A DNA stretch of 64,000 bases. Source: Ruminiclostridium papyrosolvens DSM 2782. Its GTDB lineage: Bacteria > Bacillota > Clostridia > Acetivibrionales > DSM-1351. How positions within the stretch are numbered: the first letter of the stretch is position 1; the number at the start of each line of letters is the position of its first letter. Shown in pieces: positions 36,398 to 46,200 of this stretch. The DNA is taken from NCBI RefSeq assembly GCF_029318685.1, contig NZ_CP119677.1:2471001-2535000 (forward strand), in the 5' to 3' direction. The notes beneath the pieces were generated by a model, which did not search any database, had not been told where the DNA came from, and was given only the letters and a program-made list of their open reading frames with translations. A program made the position numbers and the translations under genes.

Positions 36398-36750
36398 AAT
36401 CAAAAATTGAAGGCACCGAGATATTTATAAGCAAAATTCTGAGAATTGGAGTAATTGTCAGTGCTTTAGTAATAGGCTTCGGGCTTATACTCCTTTTTGC
36501 AACGGGTAAGAGCGGTTATCCCGGAAGCTCCTTTCCAACGTCCCCGGTTGATATTTTCAGAGGCTTGGCGGTATTAAAACCTTATGCGGTGATTCTTACG
36601 GGATTGTTGATTTTAATAATTACTCCGGTTTTCAGAGTCGGTATATCCATTTTTACATTCCTGAAAGAAAAAGATTATACGTATGTAATTATAACAGCAA
36701 TAGTTTTTGTTATTTTGATTATTAGTTTTTTACTTGGAAAAGTTGAATAA
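36394..36750 (+). CDS. DUF1634 small membrane protein
   Basis: 118 aa with three hydrophobic helices (about 18-38, 63-83, 95-115). Short motif YPGSSFPTSPVDIFRGLAVL after the first helix is typical of DUF1634. Genes of this family are regularly coupled to TauE/SafE exporters, as here by a 4-bp overlap. Probably an accessory subunit. No biochemical function is known to me. Confidence 0.75.
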   Translation: MKSKIEGTEIFISKILRIGVIVSALVIGFGLILLFATGKSGYPGSSFPTSPVDIFRGLAVLKPYAVILTGLLILIITPVFRVGISIFTFLKEKDYTYVIITAIVFVILIISFLLGKVE

Positions 36751-36758
36751 ATTATACA

Positions 36759-36802
36759 AGCCTGTATCAAATTAATTCAGATTGATACAGGCTATTTTAT
36801 TT
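36759..36802. terminator. Convergent terminator between DUF1634 and NlpC genes
   Basis: Perfect 12-bp arms AGCCTGTATCAA / TTGATACAGGCT followed by ATTTTATTT on the plus strand. On the other strand the same hairpin serves the convergent gene. Confidence 0.8.
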
Positions 36803-37343
36803 ATTGGAGAATGACTCTTTTGGCACCTATATATAACCCTTTATACTGGGATAATTTTTGTATACGGACGGAACCTTTTGAAGAGGAGGCGTGGATGAAA
36901 GCATCACCGCCCAAATAAATACCTACGTGATCCACTGCTCCGGCTCTGTTTCTGGTTGAAGCATCAAAAAACAGTATATCACCTGCTTTTAATGCATTTT
37001 TAGGTACATTTTTACCGTTGGAGTACATGTTTTGCGCAGACCTGGCCAGTTTTACACCGAAATTTTTATAAACATACCCGATAAAACCTGAACAGTCAAA
37101 GCCTTGGGGATTTGTCCCACCATAAACATATTTTACTCCCACAAATTCCTTTGCATAATCAACAACCATTCTTACAATGTATCCGTCATAATCAATTGGG
37201 TCTAAAATCTGTGTATTTCTTATATCAATACTTTTTATTGCAGCCTCTGGCCGACTGTTTGATGCTATTACGTCAGTTGAAACAAAAAAGAGTAATACGC
37301 TCAACATACAGCCTGTCAGAAGCTTTGTATAGCTGCTTGACAT
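36801..37343 (-). CDS. Secreted NlpC/P60 cell-wall peptidase
   Basis: 180 aa. Hydrophobic signal segment at about 8-27. NlpC/P60 domain at 60-180 with catalytic Cys in PQGFDCSGFIGYVY, His in AVDHVGIYLG and third polar residue His in AFIHASS. Cleaves D-Glu-diaminopimelate type bonds in peptidoglycan stems. No SH3 or LysM anchoring module is present, so it is likely freely secreted or held by the uncleaved signal. Confidence 0.9.
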   Translation of the reverse strand: MSSSYTKLLTGCMLSVLLFFVSTDVIASNSRPEAAIKSIDIRNTQILDPIDYDGYIVRMVVDYAKEFVGVKYVYGGTNPQGFDCSGFIGYVYKNFGVKLARSAQNMYSNGKNVPKNALKAGDILFFDASTRNRAGAVDHVGIYLGGDAFIHASSSKGSVRIQKLSQYKGLYIGAKRVILQ

Positions 37344-37529
37344 TAAATCCTCCTTTTAGTGCTTTTCTAAATCACATTTTTTATAAATATAGTTTGGTAA
37401 TTCCAACACGAAGAATTTATGGAGTTTTAGCAAAAATTATTCAAAACATTTCTGGAATACTTTTCATGGATAACCTTGTAATGTAACTGCACATATTATT
37501 GAATAACACAAAATATAAGGAATGATGGA

Positions 37530-38483
37530 ATGTTTACAGATAAAAGATTGCTGAAAGCTTATAGAAACGCAAAGCTTCAACTGTTTGACAATAATTCCAA
37601 ATATATATTTTTCAGCGATTCCCATAGAGGAGACGACAGCATTTCCGATGAGTTTGCCAGAAATCAGAATATTTTCCGTCACGCATTGAATTATTATTTT
37701 GACAACGGATATGTATACGTTGAAGCTGGCGACGGGGATGAATTATGGGAATATACTAAGTTCAGACATATCAGATTAGCTCACAGTGACGTTTTTATAG
37801 TGCTTAAAAAATTCTTTGAAGACAATAGATTTATTATGCTTTATGGTAATCATAATATTTATCTAAAAAACAAGGACTTCGTCAGCAAGAATTTTTACAG
37901 CTATTACGACGATTACAGTCAGGACATTCATGATTTACTAAAGGGAATGACACCCATAGAAGCACTTGTTTTGAAAAATAAAGTCACGGGTCAGGAAATA
38001 CTTATTGTTCACGGACATCAGGGTGATTTAATGAATGATCAGCTCTGGTTTGTCTCTATGTTCCTTTTACGTTATTTCTGGCGTTATATACACGTTATAG
38101 GCTTTCACAGTCCCTCCAGCCCTGCCAGAAACCATTTTAAGAGACATAAGATTGAGAGAAACTATAAAAAGTGGATTCAAAAACATAAAATTATGCTTAT
38201 TTGCGGACACACTCACAGACAAAAATTCCCAAAGAGCAAAGAATTACCTTACTTTAATACCGGCTGCTGCATACATTCAAAAGGTATAACAGGTATAGAA
38301 ATTTTAGAAGGTAAAATATTAATGGTTGATTGGAGAGTCCGTGCAGACGAAAACGGTGTTCTGCAAATTGAAAGATATGTTATGCGAGGCCCTGTACCTA
38401 TTGACGAATTTGATATGAACAGCAATCACGACTATGAAGATTGTATGAATAAAGACCTCAAATATGACGAGGAAGATTGCTGA
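37530..38483 (+). CDS. Calcineurin-like metallophosphoesterase
   Basis: 317 aa, cytosolic. Metal-binding blocks in order: FSDSHRGDD (about 29), EAGDGDELWE (about 68), YGNHNIYL (about 105), IVHGHQGD (about 156) and CGHTHRQKFP (about 225). The set is that of the UDP-2,3-diacylglucosamine hydrolase / Ser-Thr phosphatase superfamily, but the substrate is not apparent in a Gram-positive. AAGGA lies 8 bp before the ATG. Divergent from the NlpC gene. Confidence 0.85.
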   Translation: MFTDKRLLKAYRNAKLQLFDNNSKYIFFSDSHRGDDSISDEFARNQNIFRHALNYYFDNGYVYVEAGDGDELWEYTKFRHIRLAHSDVFIVLKKFFEDNRFIMLYGNHNIYLKNKDFVSKNFYSYYDDYSQDIHDLLKGMTPIEALVLKNKVTGQEILIVHGHQGDLMNDQLWFVSMFLLRYFWRYIHVIGFHSPSSPARNHFKRHKIERNYKKWIQKHKIMLICGHTHRQKFPKSKELPYFNTGCCIHSKGITGIEILEGKILMVDWRVRADENGVLQIERYVMRGPVPIDEFDMNSNHDYEDCMNKDLKYDEEDC

Positions 38484-38567
38484 AAACCCCCTTCTTATGT
38501 GATATACTAATGGATATATGAATTATATGGTATCTGTATCTATTAATATTATATAGGGGTCTTACAT

Positions 38568-39557
38568 ATGAAAAATATTTATGATTTTGAAATGCCTGCA
38601 GTTTTAAGAGATTTCTTGAACTACATGCAAACTATAAAGGGTAAATCTATAAACACCATTCAGGTGTATTTTTATGATCTTCGGATATTCTTCCGTTTTC
38701 TGAAAATACATAGAAATATAGTTGATAAAAATCTCGAATTTGACACTATCGAAATCACAGATATTGATATACCTCTTTTAAAGACGGTTACACTCAGTGA
38801 TTTATATACATATATGTCCTTTGTCAGCAACAAAAGAGACAATACCTCTCATGCACGTGCAAGAAAGGTTGCCAGTCTCAAATCCTTTTTCAACTACCTT
38901 TCCACAAAGGCAAAGCTGCTGGACATTAATCCTACTATTGAATTGGAATCTCCAAAGATTTTGAAGAGACTCCCCAGATATCTCAATTTTGATGAGAGTA
39001 AAAAGCTCTTAACCTCTGTAACTGAAGCTAATCATGAATATTCAGTGAGAGACTACGCTATAATTACAATTTTTTTAAACTGCGGAATACGTCTTTCAGA
39101 ACTGGTTGGAATAAATCTTTATAATATCAAGGATAATACTCTGACGGTATTCGGAAAAGGTGGTAAAGAACGCAGTATACCTTTAAATAAAGCATGTCTT
39201 CAGGCTATTGAAGACTATATGAAGATACGTCCCGTAAACGGTCTCAAAGACAAAAGTGCTTTGTTTATAAGCAGGAGAAATCAGCGAATCAGCAAGGAAT
39301 CCGTACAAAAAATAGTAAAAAGATACATAAAAGAAGCCGGCCTTGATCCTCAGCGTTATTCTACTCACAAGCTTAGACATACTGCGGCAACCCTGATGTA
39401 CAAATACGGAAACGTTGATATCAGAGCCTTGCAAGAGATACTTGGCCACGAAAGTATTTCTACTACTGAAATATATACTCATTTGGACCAACAGCAGCTA
39501 AAAGAAGCTGTAAATAAGCATCCCCTTTCGGATTTTAGTGTGAACATAAAAATGTAG
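38568..39557 (+). CDS. XerC/XerD-like tyrosine recombinase
   Basis: 329 aa. N-terminal SAM-like core-binding domain (about 8-115, FLNYMQTIKGKSINTIQVYF). Catalytic domain with Arg in NCGIRLSELVGI, Lys in FGKGGKERSIPL, His-x2-Arg in THKLRHTAATLMY, His in LGHESISTTEIYTHL and its Tyr. This is the complete set. Could be a chromosomal dimer resolvase of XerS/XerH type or an integrase of a lost element. It borders the mobile-element debris to the right. No dif-like site was identified. Confidence 0.88.
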   Translation: MKNIYDFEMPAVLRDFLNYMQTIKGKSINTIQVYFYDLRIFFRFLKIHRNIVDKNLEFDTIEITDIDIPLLKTVTLSDLYTYMSFVSNKRDNTSHARARKVASLKSFFNYLSTKAKLLDINPTIELESPKILKRLPRYLNFDESKKLLTSVTEANHEYSVRDYAIITIFLNCGIRLSELVGINLYNIKDNTLTVFGKGGKERSIPLNKACLQAIEDYMKIRPVNGLKDKSALFISRRNQRISKESVQKIVKRYIKEAGLDPQRYSTHKLRHTAATLMYKYGNVDIRALQEILGHESISTTEIYTHLDQQQLKEAVNKHPLSDFSVNIKM

Positions 39558-39599
39558 AAAAAATTTTTAATAAAAAACCATAGATTTTTGAACTTTATT

Positions 39600-40754
39600 A
39601 GAATCCCTAACTTTCTTCGATTCTCTCATGTCTGCTAAGCAGCTCCATCCATTGAGAATGGTGGAACATAACCATTGGTTGAATGTGTCCTGTGACGGTT
39701 ATAGAACAGCTCTATATATTCAAAGACAGCTTTTTTTGCCTCATCGCGAGTATTAAAAGTATAATCATTAAGCCATTCCATTTTTAGTTTACCCCAGAAT
39801 GATTCCATTGGTGCATTGTCGTAACAGTTGCCTTTTCTACTCATACTGCAGATAAAGCCGTGCTTTTTAAGTAATTTCTGATACTCATTGCTAGCATATT
39901 GTACTCCTCGGTCTGAATGTACTATCAATCCTTCCTTTGCTCCGGTTCGTCCGATGTCTTGCTTGAGAGCAGATGATACAAGAACGGTTTTCCTACGGCT
40001 ATCCATGGCCCAGCCAACCAAGCCTCGACTGTATAGATCCATTACTCCTGCAAGGTATAGCCAACCCTCTCTTGTTGGTATGTATGTTATGTCAGATACC
40101 CATTTTTCATTGGGTTTATCTGCTTTGAAGTTTTGATTCAGTATGTTATCAGCAACTGGCAGATTATGCTAGAGTTGGTGGTCGCCTTGTATTTCTTTAT
40201 TACTTTTGACCGGATGCCATTTGATTTCATAATTCTGGCAACTCGGCCTCTGCTTGCTTTTTGTCAGCAGGCAGATTATTAGTAATTTGAGGCGCACCGT
40301 AGATTCTATGGCTTTTCTCATGAATGTCTTTGATTGTTTTGATCAGCTTACGATTGTTTACTCTCACCTCTGGATGCATAAGCATAATAGCCGCTTCATA
40401 ATACTTCTAAGGCCTTACACATCTTTGCAATCCGAAATACGAAGCGATGTCCAAAGATAAACTTGAACTTTACTATTTCTGATTTTTCGCAAAGTAGGCC
40501 GCGGCTTTTTTTAGTATTTCGTTTTCCTCTTTAAGATCGGCCAATTCACGGGAAAGTTTTCTGATTTCATCATATTCAGGTTTCAAGTAGCCACTGCCAG
40601 AAAAAGCATTGCTGCCATCCTTTTTGTAATATCTTACCCAGTCCTTGACTGTAGTATAATGAACATTAAGTTCCTCAGCCATTTTACTAACAGTTGTTTC
40701 ACTTGATAAAATCCGTAATACTGCTTGTTCCTTAAATGCTTTGTCAAATTTCCT
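39600..40754 (-). mobile_element. Decayed IS3-family insertion sequence
   Basis: Contains an OrfA-like helix-turn-helix/leucine-zipper part and a broken DDE transposase OrfB in the usual order. The right end is missing: the flavin-oxidase-like reading frame next to it runs straight into OrfA at about 40754 without an inverted repeat. The left end is an estimate, somewhere after the OrfB stop at 39635. Not mobile. Confidence 0.75.
39635..40472 (-). pseudogene. IS3-family transposase OrfB, frameshifted
   Basis: DDE integrase remnant. The intact part (from about 40140 leftward) reads KPNEKWVSDITYIPTREGWL (first Asp), then VHSDRGVQYASNEYQ (second Asp) and NCYDNAPMESFWGKLK (Glu), and ends HRTHSTNGYVPPFSM. 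At about 40168-40172 a missing base in the TTNS-K-HNLPVAD segment creates a TAG stop. Farther upstream to 40472 only scattered IS3-like words survive amid stops. A full OrfB would be about 280 aa. Transposition function is lost. Confidence 0.85.
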
Positions 40755-40817
40755 AGGAAAGTGCTTATCATAAAATTCTCTTTTATTTTTATATTCTTCA
40801 CTGCCATATTGAATCAT
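40473..40817 (-). pseudogene. Chimeric frame: flavin-oxidase-like segment fused to IS3 OrfA
   Basis: The 114-codon frame is usually read as an OrfA transposase. From residue 22 on it is one: RKFDKAFKEQAVLRIL, helix-turn-helix VSKMAEELNVHYTTVKDWVR, zipper DEIRKLSRELADLKEENEIL. Residues 1-21 (MIQYGSEEYKNKREFYDKHF-P) instead continue the pyridoxamine-phosphate-oxidase-like frame that is open upstream to about 41030. The ATG at 40817 is therefore internal to the interrupted host gene and the true OrfA start is lost. Confidence 0.7.
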
Positions 40818-41046
40818 TCTAACAAACCCATGAATTTGTAAAGTTCCAACACATATTGCAACATAAGGATTATTTTTAATGTTAATGCACTTTAACGTAT
40901 TGGAATAACTTCCAAAATAAAGATGTAGATTTTGATCATATGCAAAACAAACAGCTGAATTATCTGGAAATCGATTATTTGTTGTTGCTAAATATAGAAT
41001 TTTTTCTTCATAATATCCTAAGAATAGTATCTAAATCAAGTTTCAT
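40755..41046 (-). pseudogene. Pyridoxamine 5'-phosphate oxidase-like flavoprotein, truncated and frameshifted
   Basis: Begins at ATG 41046 after an excellent GGAGG (7 bp), MKLDLDTIL. A one-base shift at about 41018 moves the frame to YYEEKILYLATTNNRFPDNS. It goes on with AVCFAYDQNLHLYFGSYSNT and NNPYVAICVGTLQIHGFVRM, the split-barrel flavin-binding pattern of this family. It is cut at about residue 95 by the insertion sequence. A plausible promoter (41086-41114) remains. Non-functional host gene. Confidence 0.7.
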
Positions 41047-41085
41047 GTTATTACCTCCACCAAAAGAACTAAATTTTACTACTAT

Positions 41086-41114
41086 ACTATATTGATTTAA
41101 ATATTATATCGCAA
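41086..41114 (-). promoter_or_regulatory. Relic promoter of the flavin-oxidase-like gene
   Basis: Minus strand TTGCGA, 17-bp spacer, TATAGT, 39 bp before the start codon. Confidence 0.45.
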
Positions 41115-41154
41115 GCATCTATCATTTAGATACTATATTAAAAACAATACATTA

Positions 41155-41375
41155 GTAAAATTTAATCATATAATGAATAATATAGCGTCGTTCGTACTTC
41201 ATCATCCACTTGTGGTCTACATTATTGAAAACCCATATTCTTTCTCACTCCATCTACACCGGCAGCCTTGTTTGCTTCAAGTGCTTTGTCGCATTGTATC
41301 AGCATCTACTTCATTCAGCAAATGATACAGTGAGGTAAATACCTCTTTGGGTTTGTGTACAGCATGCCCGGCTCT
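41155..41375 (-). pseudogene. Fragment of group II intron reverse transcriptase
   Basis: Two out-of-frame pieces are recognisable on the minus strand. The first is VFTSLYHLLNE followed after a one-base shift by DKALEANKAAGVDGV, the N-terminal RT0/RT1 region of LtrA-type proteins. After an apparent deletion comes NVDHKWMMKYERRYIIHYMI, which resembles the later FDNVDHKWMMKFLEHRI-type block. Stops and shifts in every frame. The flanking 41376-41599 is more GC-rich than the region to its left and may be further intron debris. I could not identify intron domain V. Confidence 0.6.
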
Positions 41376-41599
41376 TTGAACCCGGGGAAGCAAAGCCGTG
41401 CTCGTCATTAACGCCCGGCTTTGTACTGCCTTTCTGGTAAGTGAGCCAGTCGGCCTTTCCCTGAATGTCAAGAGTGTTTTGAGCCGCTGATACAGATAAG
41501 CTGAGGATGTGATATCACACCACCGTCGGTAGTCTTCAAAGCAGAAAAACGTCTAAAACACTGTGGTCGTGGTAACACATATTTTGTATTATGAGGAAT

Positions 41600-41848
41600 T
41601 TAGACTGATTGTAATTTCTTGTAGAGCACATCCGCTAATTCTCCTATGTTGTTTGCTCCAAATAACTCCACACGAGGAATTTGTAGGGACAAAGACTCCA
41701 GTGTCATCGTTATAATCTCAGCCCGGTCCACAGAGTTTGCCCCTAGGTCCACCAATCGATCGCTGGGCTTAAATTCATAGCCTTCCAATTCTGGAATTAC
41801 CTCACAACTGTGGCATATGATAAGCTGAAAAATCTCTTCTTTTTTCAT
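41600..41848 (-). CDS. Stand-alone acyl carrier protein of the beta-branching cassette
   Basis: 82 aa, AcpK-like. Phosphopantetheine site Ser in DLGANSVDRAEIITM (about residue 39); the GANS-DRAEI wording is typical of donor ACPs of HMG-CoA synthase cassettes. Carries malonyl, which the adjacent KS-like enzyme decarboxylates to acetyl before HCS adds it to the growing chain. Last gene of the PKS operon, 163 bp after the KS gene. GGAG precedes its ATG. Confidence 0.88.
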   Translation of the reverse strand: MKKEEIFQLIICHSCEVIPELEGYEFKPSDRLVDLGANSVDRAEIITMTLESLSLQIPRVELFGANNIGELADVLYKKLQSV

Positions 41849-42011
41849 TTTGTTCTCCTTTACATATAGAGTTTATAGGCATTTGCGAATGCCCCAAACC
41901 CTCTGAATTTATTTTGTGGTCTGCAAGTCCGTGGACTTATACCAATCGCTTGTTACCTAAAAGATGATTTTTACTTTAATGGATTCAATAACGCCTCTCT
42001 CTTTTCTAGTA

Positions 42012-43247
42012 TTATACTCTTTTCAAACAAATTGAAGTGTTGATTCCACCAAACCCCATACTTAAGCTTAATGCATTTTCAATTGCGTGCAAAACTGATT
42101 GACCCTGTACCCAGTTGAACAAGGGGTGTATAGGTTCTTGCAGGTTTCTTGAAGGGTGAAGCCGTGTCTCTTTCATTTGTAAAAGAGTTGCAATGACTTC
42201 CACAGTCCCTGCCGCACTCAAACCATGGCCGGTAATCGACTTGGTCGCATTGATATAGGCGTGTGAGAGCGCGCAATCACGAATTGCCTTTAATTCTATC
42301 TCATCTCCAATCACCGACCCTGTCCCGTGGGGATTGATATAATCAATATCTTTAGCTGATAGTTGTGCATGTTCCAATGCTTTTTTAATTACCTGCACCT
42401 CTCCTTCATATGAAGGATTTGGATTCCGGTTTTTATCCATCCCCACGGCCCAGCCTGATATTTTTGCGTAGGGACTCACATGGCGCCTCATGGCAGAATC
42501 GGCTCGTTCTATCACAACCGCACCGCAAGACTCTCCGTAAATAAACCCGTCCCGATTCTTGTCAAAGGGACGGCAAGCATTTGCAGGTTCATTGGCATAT
42601 CGATCAGTCCCCATTGCTCCTAAAGCTCGCAGTGCCTGGCATTCCCAGTATGAGAGGTCCATTAGGGCTCCTAAAGCTATGCAGATATCAATCTGACCCG
42701 TCTGTAGCGCTTGAGCCGCCTGAATAATTGCCATTTGGCCACTGGCGGAAGCGCCTCCCACAGTATACGCGAATCCCTGAATTCCAAATTGCTCTGTACA
42801 GATACCGCATAAATCGGTATCCATAAAATATATTCCGTAGGCTGGCCGTATAAATTGAGTTCGTTCTGCATAAGTCTCATAAGTTTTGACTAATGTTCGC
42901 TGCTGAAGGTTGGAGCCGCCAATCACCAGCCCGATGCGACCAGGATCAATGTCATCCAGCTTCGCTTCTTCCCAAGCTTCATTGAGAGTATTCATGGCCA
43001 CCTGTCCGCAAAAAGATGCTGTACGTAATAATTGTTTTGAAAGACGGTCAGAAAAGACTAATGAAGGAATCTCTGCACCCAAAAATGAGGTTCCTTTCTG
43101 CCTGCCAGGACGCTGCATCACTCCAAAAGCATGCTGTCCTTGCATCAATGCCGAGACGAAGGCGGTTTTCCCTTGCCCAATGGCCGAAGTGATACCTATA
43201 CCCGTTATGAGCAGTTCCGGTTGATTGTAATTTCTCATAGAGCACAT
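42012..43247 (-). CDS. KS-like malonyl-ACP decarboxylase of the beta-branching cassette
   Basis: 411 aa from ATG 43247 (AAGGAG 7 bp upstream; the longer frame upstream lacks a ribosome site). FabF-like fold with DYINPHGTGSVIGDEIE and TKSITGHGLSAAG (both histidines kept). The nucleophile motif reads VGGASASGQMA, with Ser where condensing enzymes have Cys. The Cys-to-Ser change is the mark of PksF/CurC-type decarboxylases, which turn malonyl-ACP into acetyl-ACP and do not condense. Works with the small ACP, HCS, ECH1 and ECH2. Confidence 0.9.
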   Translation of the reverse strand: MCSMRNYNQPELLITGIGITSAIGQGKTAFVSALMQGQHAFGVMQRPGRQKGTSFLGAEIPSLVFSDRLSKQLLRTASFCGQVAMNTLNEAWEEAKLDDIDPGRIGLVIGGSNLQQRTLVKTYETYAERTQFIRPAYGIYFMDTDLCGICTEQFGIQGFAYTVGGASASGQMAIIQAAQALQTGQIDICIALGALMDLSYWECQALRALGAMGTDRYANEPANACRPFDKNRDGFIYGESCGAVVIERADSAMRRHVSPYAKISGWAVGMDKNRNPNPSYEGEVQVIKKALEHAQLSAKDIDYINPHGTGSVIGDEIELKAIRDCALSHAYINATKSITGHGLSAAGTVEVIATLLQMKETRLHPSRNLQEPIHPLFNWVQGQSVLHAIENALSLSMGFGGINTSICLKRV

Positions 43248-43269
43248 TCTCCTGCTCCTTTCTAATTTT

Positions 43270-46200
43270 TTATTTCCCTGAATATAATTTTTCGCACAAG
43301 TCAAGTATTACTCCAAGTGGTTTGGAATCCATCAAGAGCGTCATATGATTGGAAGAATCCACATCCATCATATGAAGATTAGGAAACTGCTGCTTCCATT
43401 CCTCCCAGTAATTAACATGATCCAGTGTGTAATCATCGTCTTCGATTGAATAGTAGGGTTCCAATTCTCCCAAAAGCAATCCACTCTTATTGCGAAAATA
43501 ATAACAAGTTACCGATTTGGAATCAGGTAATGCTAAAATGCGAAAACGACTCGCTTCGTAAGCATCTTGAATTTTTTTATTTTGCTGAACCTTATCATAT
43601 AACTGAGCTTCTGTATTGTCTAATCCACGTGACCTGGCAAGCATAATTACCTGCTTAAAAAACTCTTCATCATCTACATTTGGGTTTACTTCATCCTTAT
43701 GAATCAATACTTGGGCAATTTTTTCCGGTTCTTCTAAATTCGCAGAAACCAACGCTGTGTTAACTGCTTGTAAAATCATAGTTTTTTCACATAAATTTAT
43801 TTTTTTGAGTCCGGTACTATCTATTGAATCCAACATTACAATCGTATGGACCATTTGTCCCAGCTCTTGCAACTGACGCGTGACTTCATATGCCAAATTC
43901 CCACCTAAAGAATATCCACCTAAATCGTAAGGTCCCTCCGGTTGAACAGACTGGATAATATGAACATAGTAAGAGGCCATGGCCTGAATTCCATATAAAG
44001 GAGACCGGTTGGCAATCCCCCCTCGCGCTTGAATACCATAAAAAGGCCGTTGAATCTTGTGAGCAATTGTATGATATATTTCCACTCCGCCCAAGCCTCC
44101 ATGAAACCAAAATACGGCTCGTCCTTCAGTACTCTGATTGAGATGAATAAGCTCGGGAAATTGAGGCCAGGTGGCGGGAGCTGAATTCCTGGCTTGTTGT
44201 CCCGACGACATACGTTTGTCTAAATTCTGTGTCGGTAAGATATTTATAATATCTTGCGTTGTTTTACATTCCCGCAATTTTTCAAAAGTGATTGACGAAT
44301 CTACCTGAGATTTCAATTGTTGGAAAATTGACATGAAAACAATTGAATCAATACCATACTTATCCAATGATGCATTTGTGTTAAATTCGTTAACTGTCAA
44401 TCCCAGCAAACGGGTTATAATAACAATTACCCGGTCTGGCAGTGAGGCATGTAATTCGGCAGCGCTGGTGCTATTATACAATGACATATCAGATTCTATA
44501 TTCAATCCAGATTCCATCGAAGACTGAATCCAACAGCGCCGTTTCTCAAAAGGATAGGTTGGCAAGGGAATCTTGAGGACTTGTTGTCCCTCATAAAGTG
44601 ATTCCAGTGGAAAATAACCTCCCTGAGTCCAATAGAGGGCGATTTTCTCCAGGTCTTTTTCTTCCAACAGCTTTTGAACCAGTGTCTCCCCTAATTTACC
44701 GGAAAACAGGCCCCTAATTTTCGAGTTCTCTTCCATATCTCCTGTAAAAGTTGGTATGCAAGCTTCTTTCTCTTTGTCAAGATACCCCTTCATACCCTGG
44801 ATCAACTCTTCGCGGCTGCTGACTACCATTGCCAAACGGGACTCCATCGCTTCTCGCCCTGCCAAGAGCGTATAAGCAATATCCAATATAGAAATATCCT
44901 TTCGAAGTTCCAAAAAGTCAAGCATTTGTTGGATTACTGACACTAATTGATTTTGGTTTTTAGCAGAAAACACTACCATCTGGGGTAAGCTTGCAGAATA
45001 ATGGATATTATTCACCCCTTTTTGAGCAGGGATGTATTCTTCGATAATCAAATGTGCATTTGATCCTCCTGCCCCAAACGAACTAATAGCTGTGCGCAGA
45101 GGAAACTCACATTTTTCTCCATCAACCTCTACCACAGGCCGTTTCCATTCTTGAAGTTCTTGTTGCAAGTAAAAAGGGGTATTTTGAAAGCATATATTGG
45201 AATTCAGAGGTTCTGCTTTTATTGATGGAACCAGTTGTTTGTGTTGTAATTGTAAAATAACTTTAGTAAGCTGGGAGATTCCCGAAGCCGCTTCAGCATG
45301 CCCAATATTGGATTTTACTGACCCAATTGCACAAAACTGCCGATCACACGTGAATTTCTGAAAGGCTTTATTCAATGCTGCAATTTCAATTGGATCTCCC
45401 AAAGCAGATCCATTGGCGGCCGCTTCAACATAACTGATAGTCCGAGGGTCAATCCCGGATTTTATAAAATTGTTTTCGATTAACTGTGCTTGTGCATTAG
45501 GATTGGGTACATTGAATCCACTGGCGTGCCCCCCATGATTAGTTGCTGTCGATTTAATAACTGCAAGAATGGAATCCCCGTCATTGATTGCTTTAGTGAG
45601 TGGTTTTAATAAAACCGCACCAACACCTTCTGCAGGAAGAAATCCATCCCCGTCTCCAAAGCTTCTGCTGTTATAATGGGAACCAATCATTTGAGTCAGG
45701 CTTAGTCCCAGGTATTTTTTCGGATGGATTGAGAGATTTACCCCTCCTGCGATTGCCAGCTTACAATCTCCATTCGTCAAGCTTTCGCAAGCCATATGAA
45801 TTGCAATGGCAGAAGAAGAACAAGCAGTATCAATAGCTATACTGGGTCCCTGAAGATTAAAAAAGTAAGAAACTCGATTCGCAATAGTGCTATAGGAAGA
45901 TAAAGAAATGGCTGATTCTCTAATAATATCTGTTTTTAAAAAATGATATTGCTGATACATTGCGCCGACATAAACCCCAACGCTGGATTGATATTGGCGT
46001 TGCAAAGCTTCTCGTGTATATCCTGCATTTTCAAGCAAATTCCAAACAGTTTCCAAAAAGAGTCGATCCATAGGATCCATTATTTCTGCTTCCCGCGGTG
46101 AGATATTGAAGAACAGCGGATCAAAATTATCCACATCATCTAAAAAGCCTCCCCACCTGCAGTAAGTCTTTCCCGCTCTGCTCTTATCCTCATCGAAATA

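Noticed and set aside
39587-40849. Candidate IS inverted repeats (TTTGAACTTTAT at left, TTGGAACTTTAC on the other strand at right)
   Set aside because: The right copy lies inside the continuous flavin-oxidase-like reading frame (codons for VGTLQ), outside the point where transposase sequence starts, so the 10/12 match is probably chance.
41277-41471. Small coding gene on the minus strand
   Set aside because: Its only recognisable part (FTSLYHLLNE) is a piece of group II intron reverse transcriptase interrupted by frameshifts.
41881-42011. AAGTCCGTGGACTT palindrome in the gap between donor ACP and KS genes
   Set aside because: Short perfect palindrome with no T-run or spacing typical of a terminator or operator; no repeat of it was found elsewhere in the window.
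42012-43304. FabF-type fatty acid condensing enzyme
   Set aside because: Active-site Cys is Ser (VGGASASG) and the neighbours are HCS cassette genes, so a decarboxylating KS-like protein fits better. The 5' extension to 43304 has no ribosome site.
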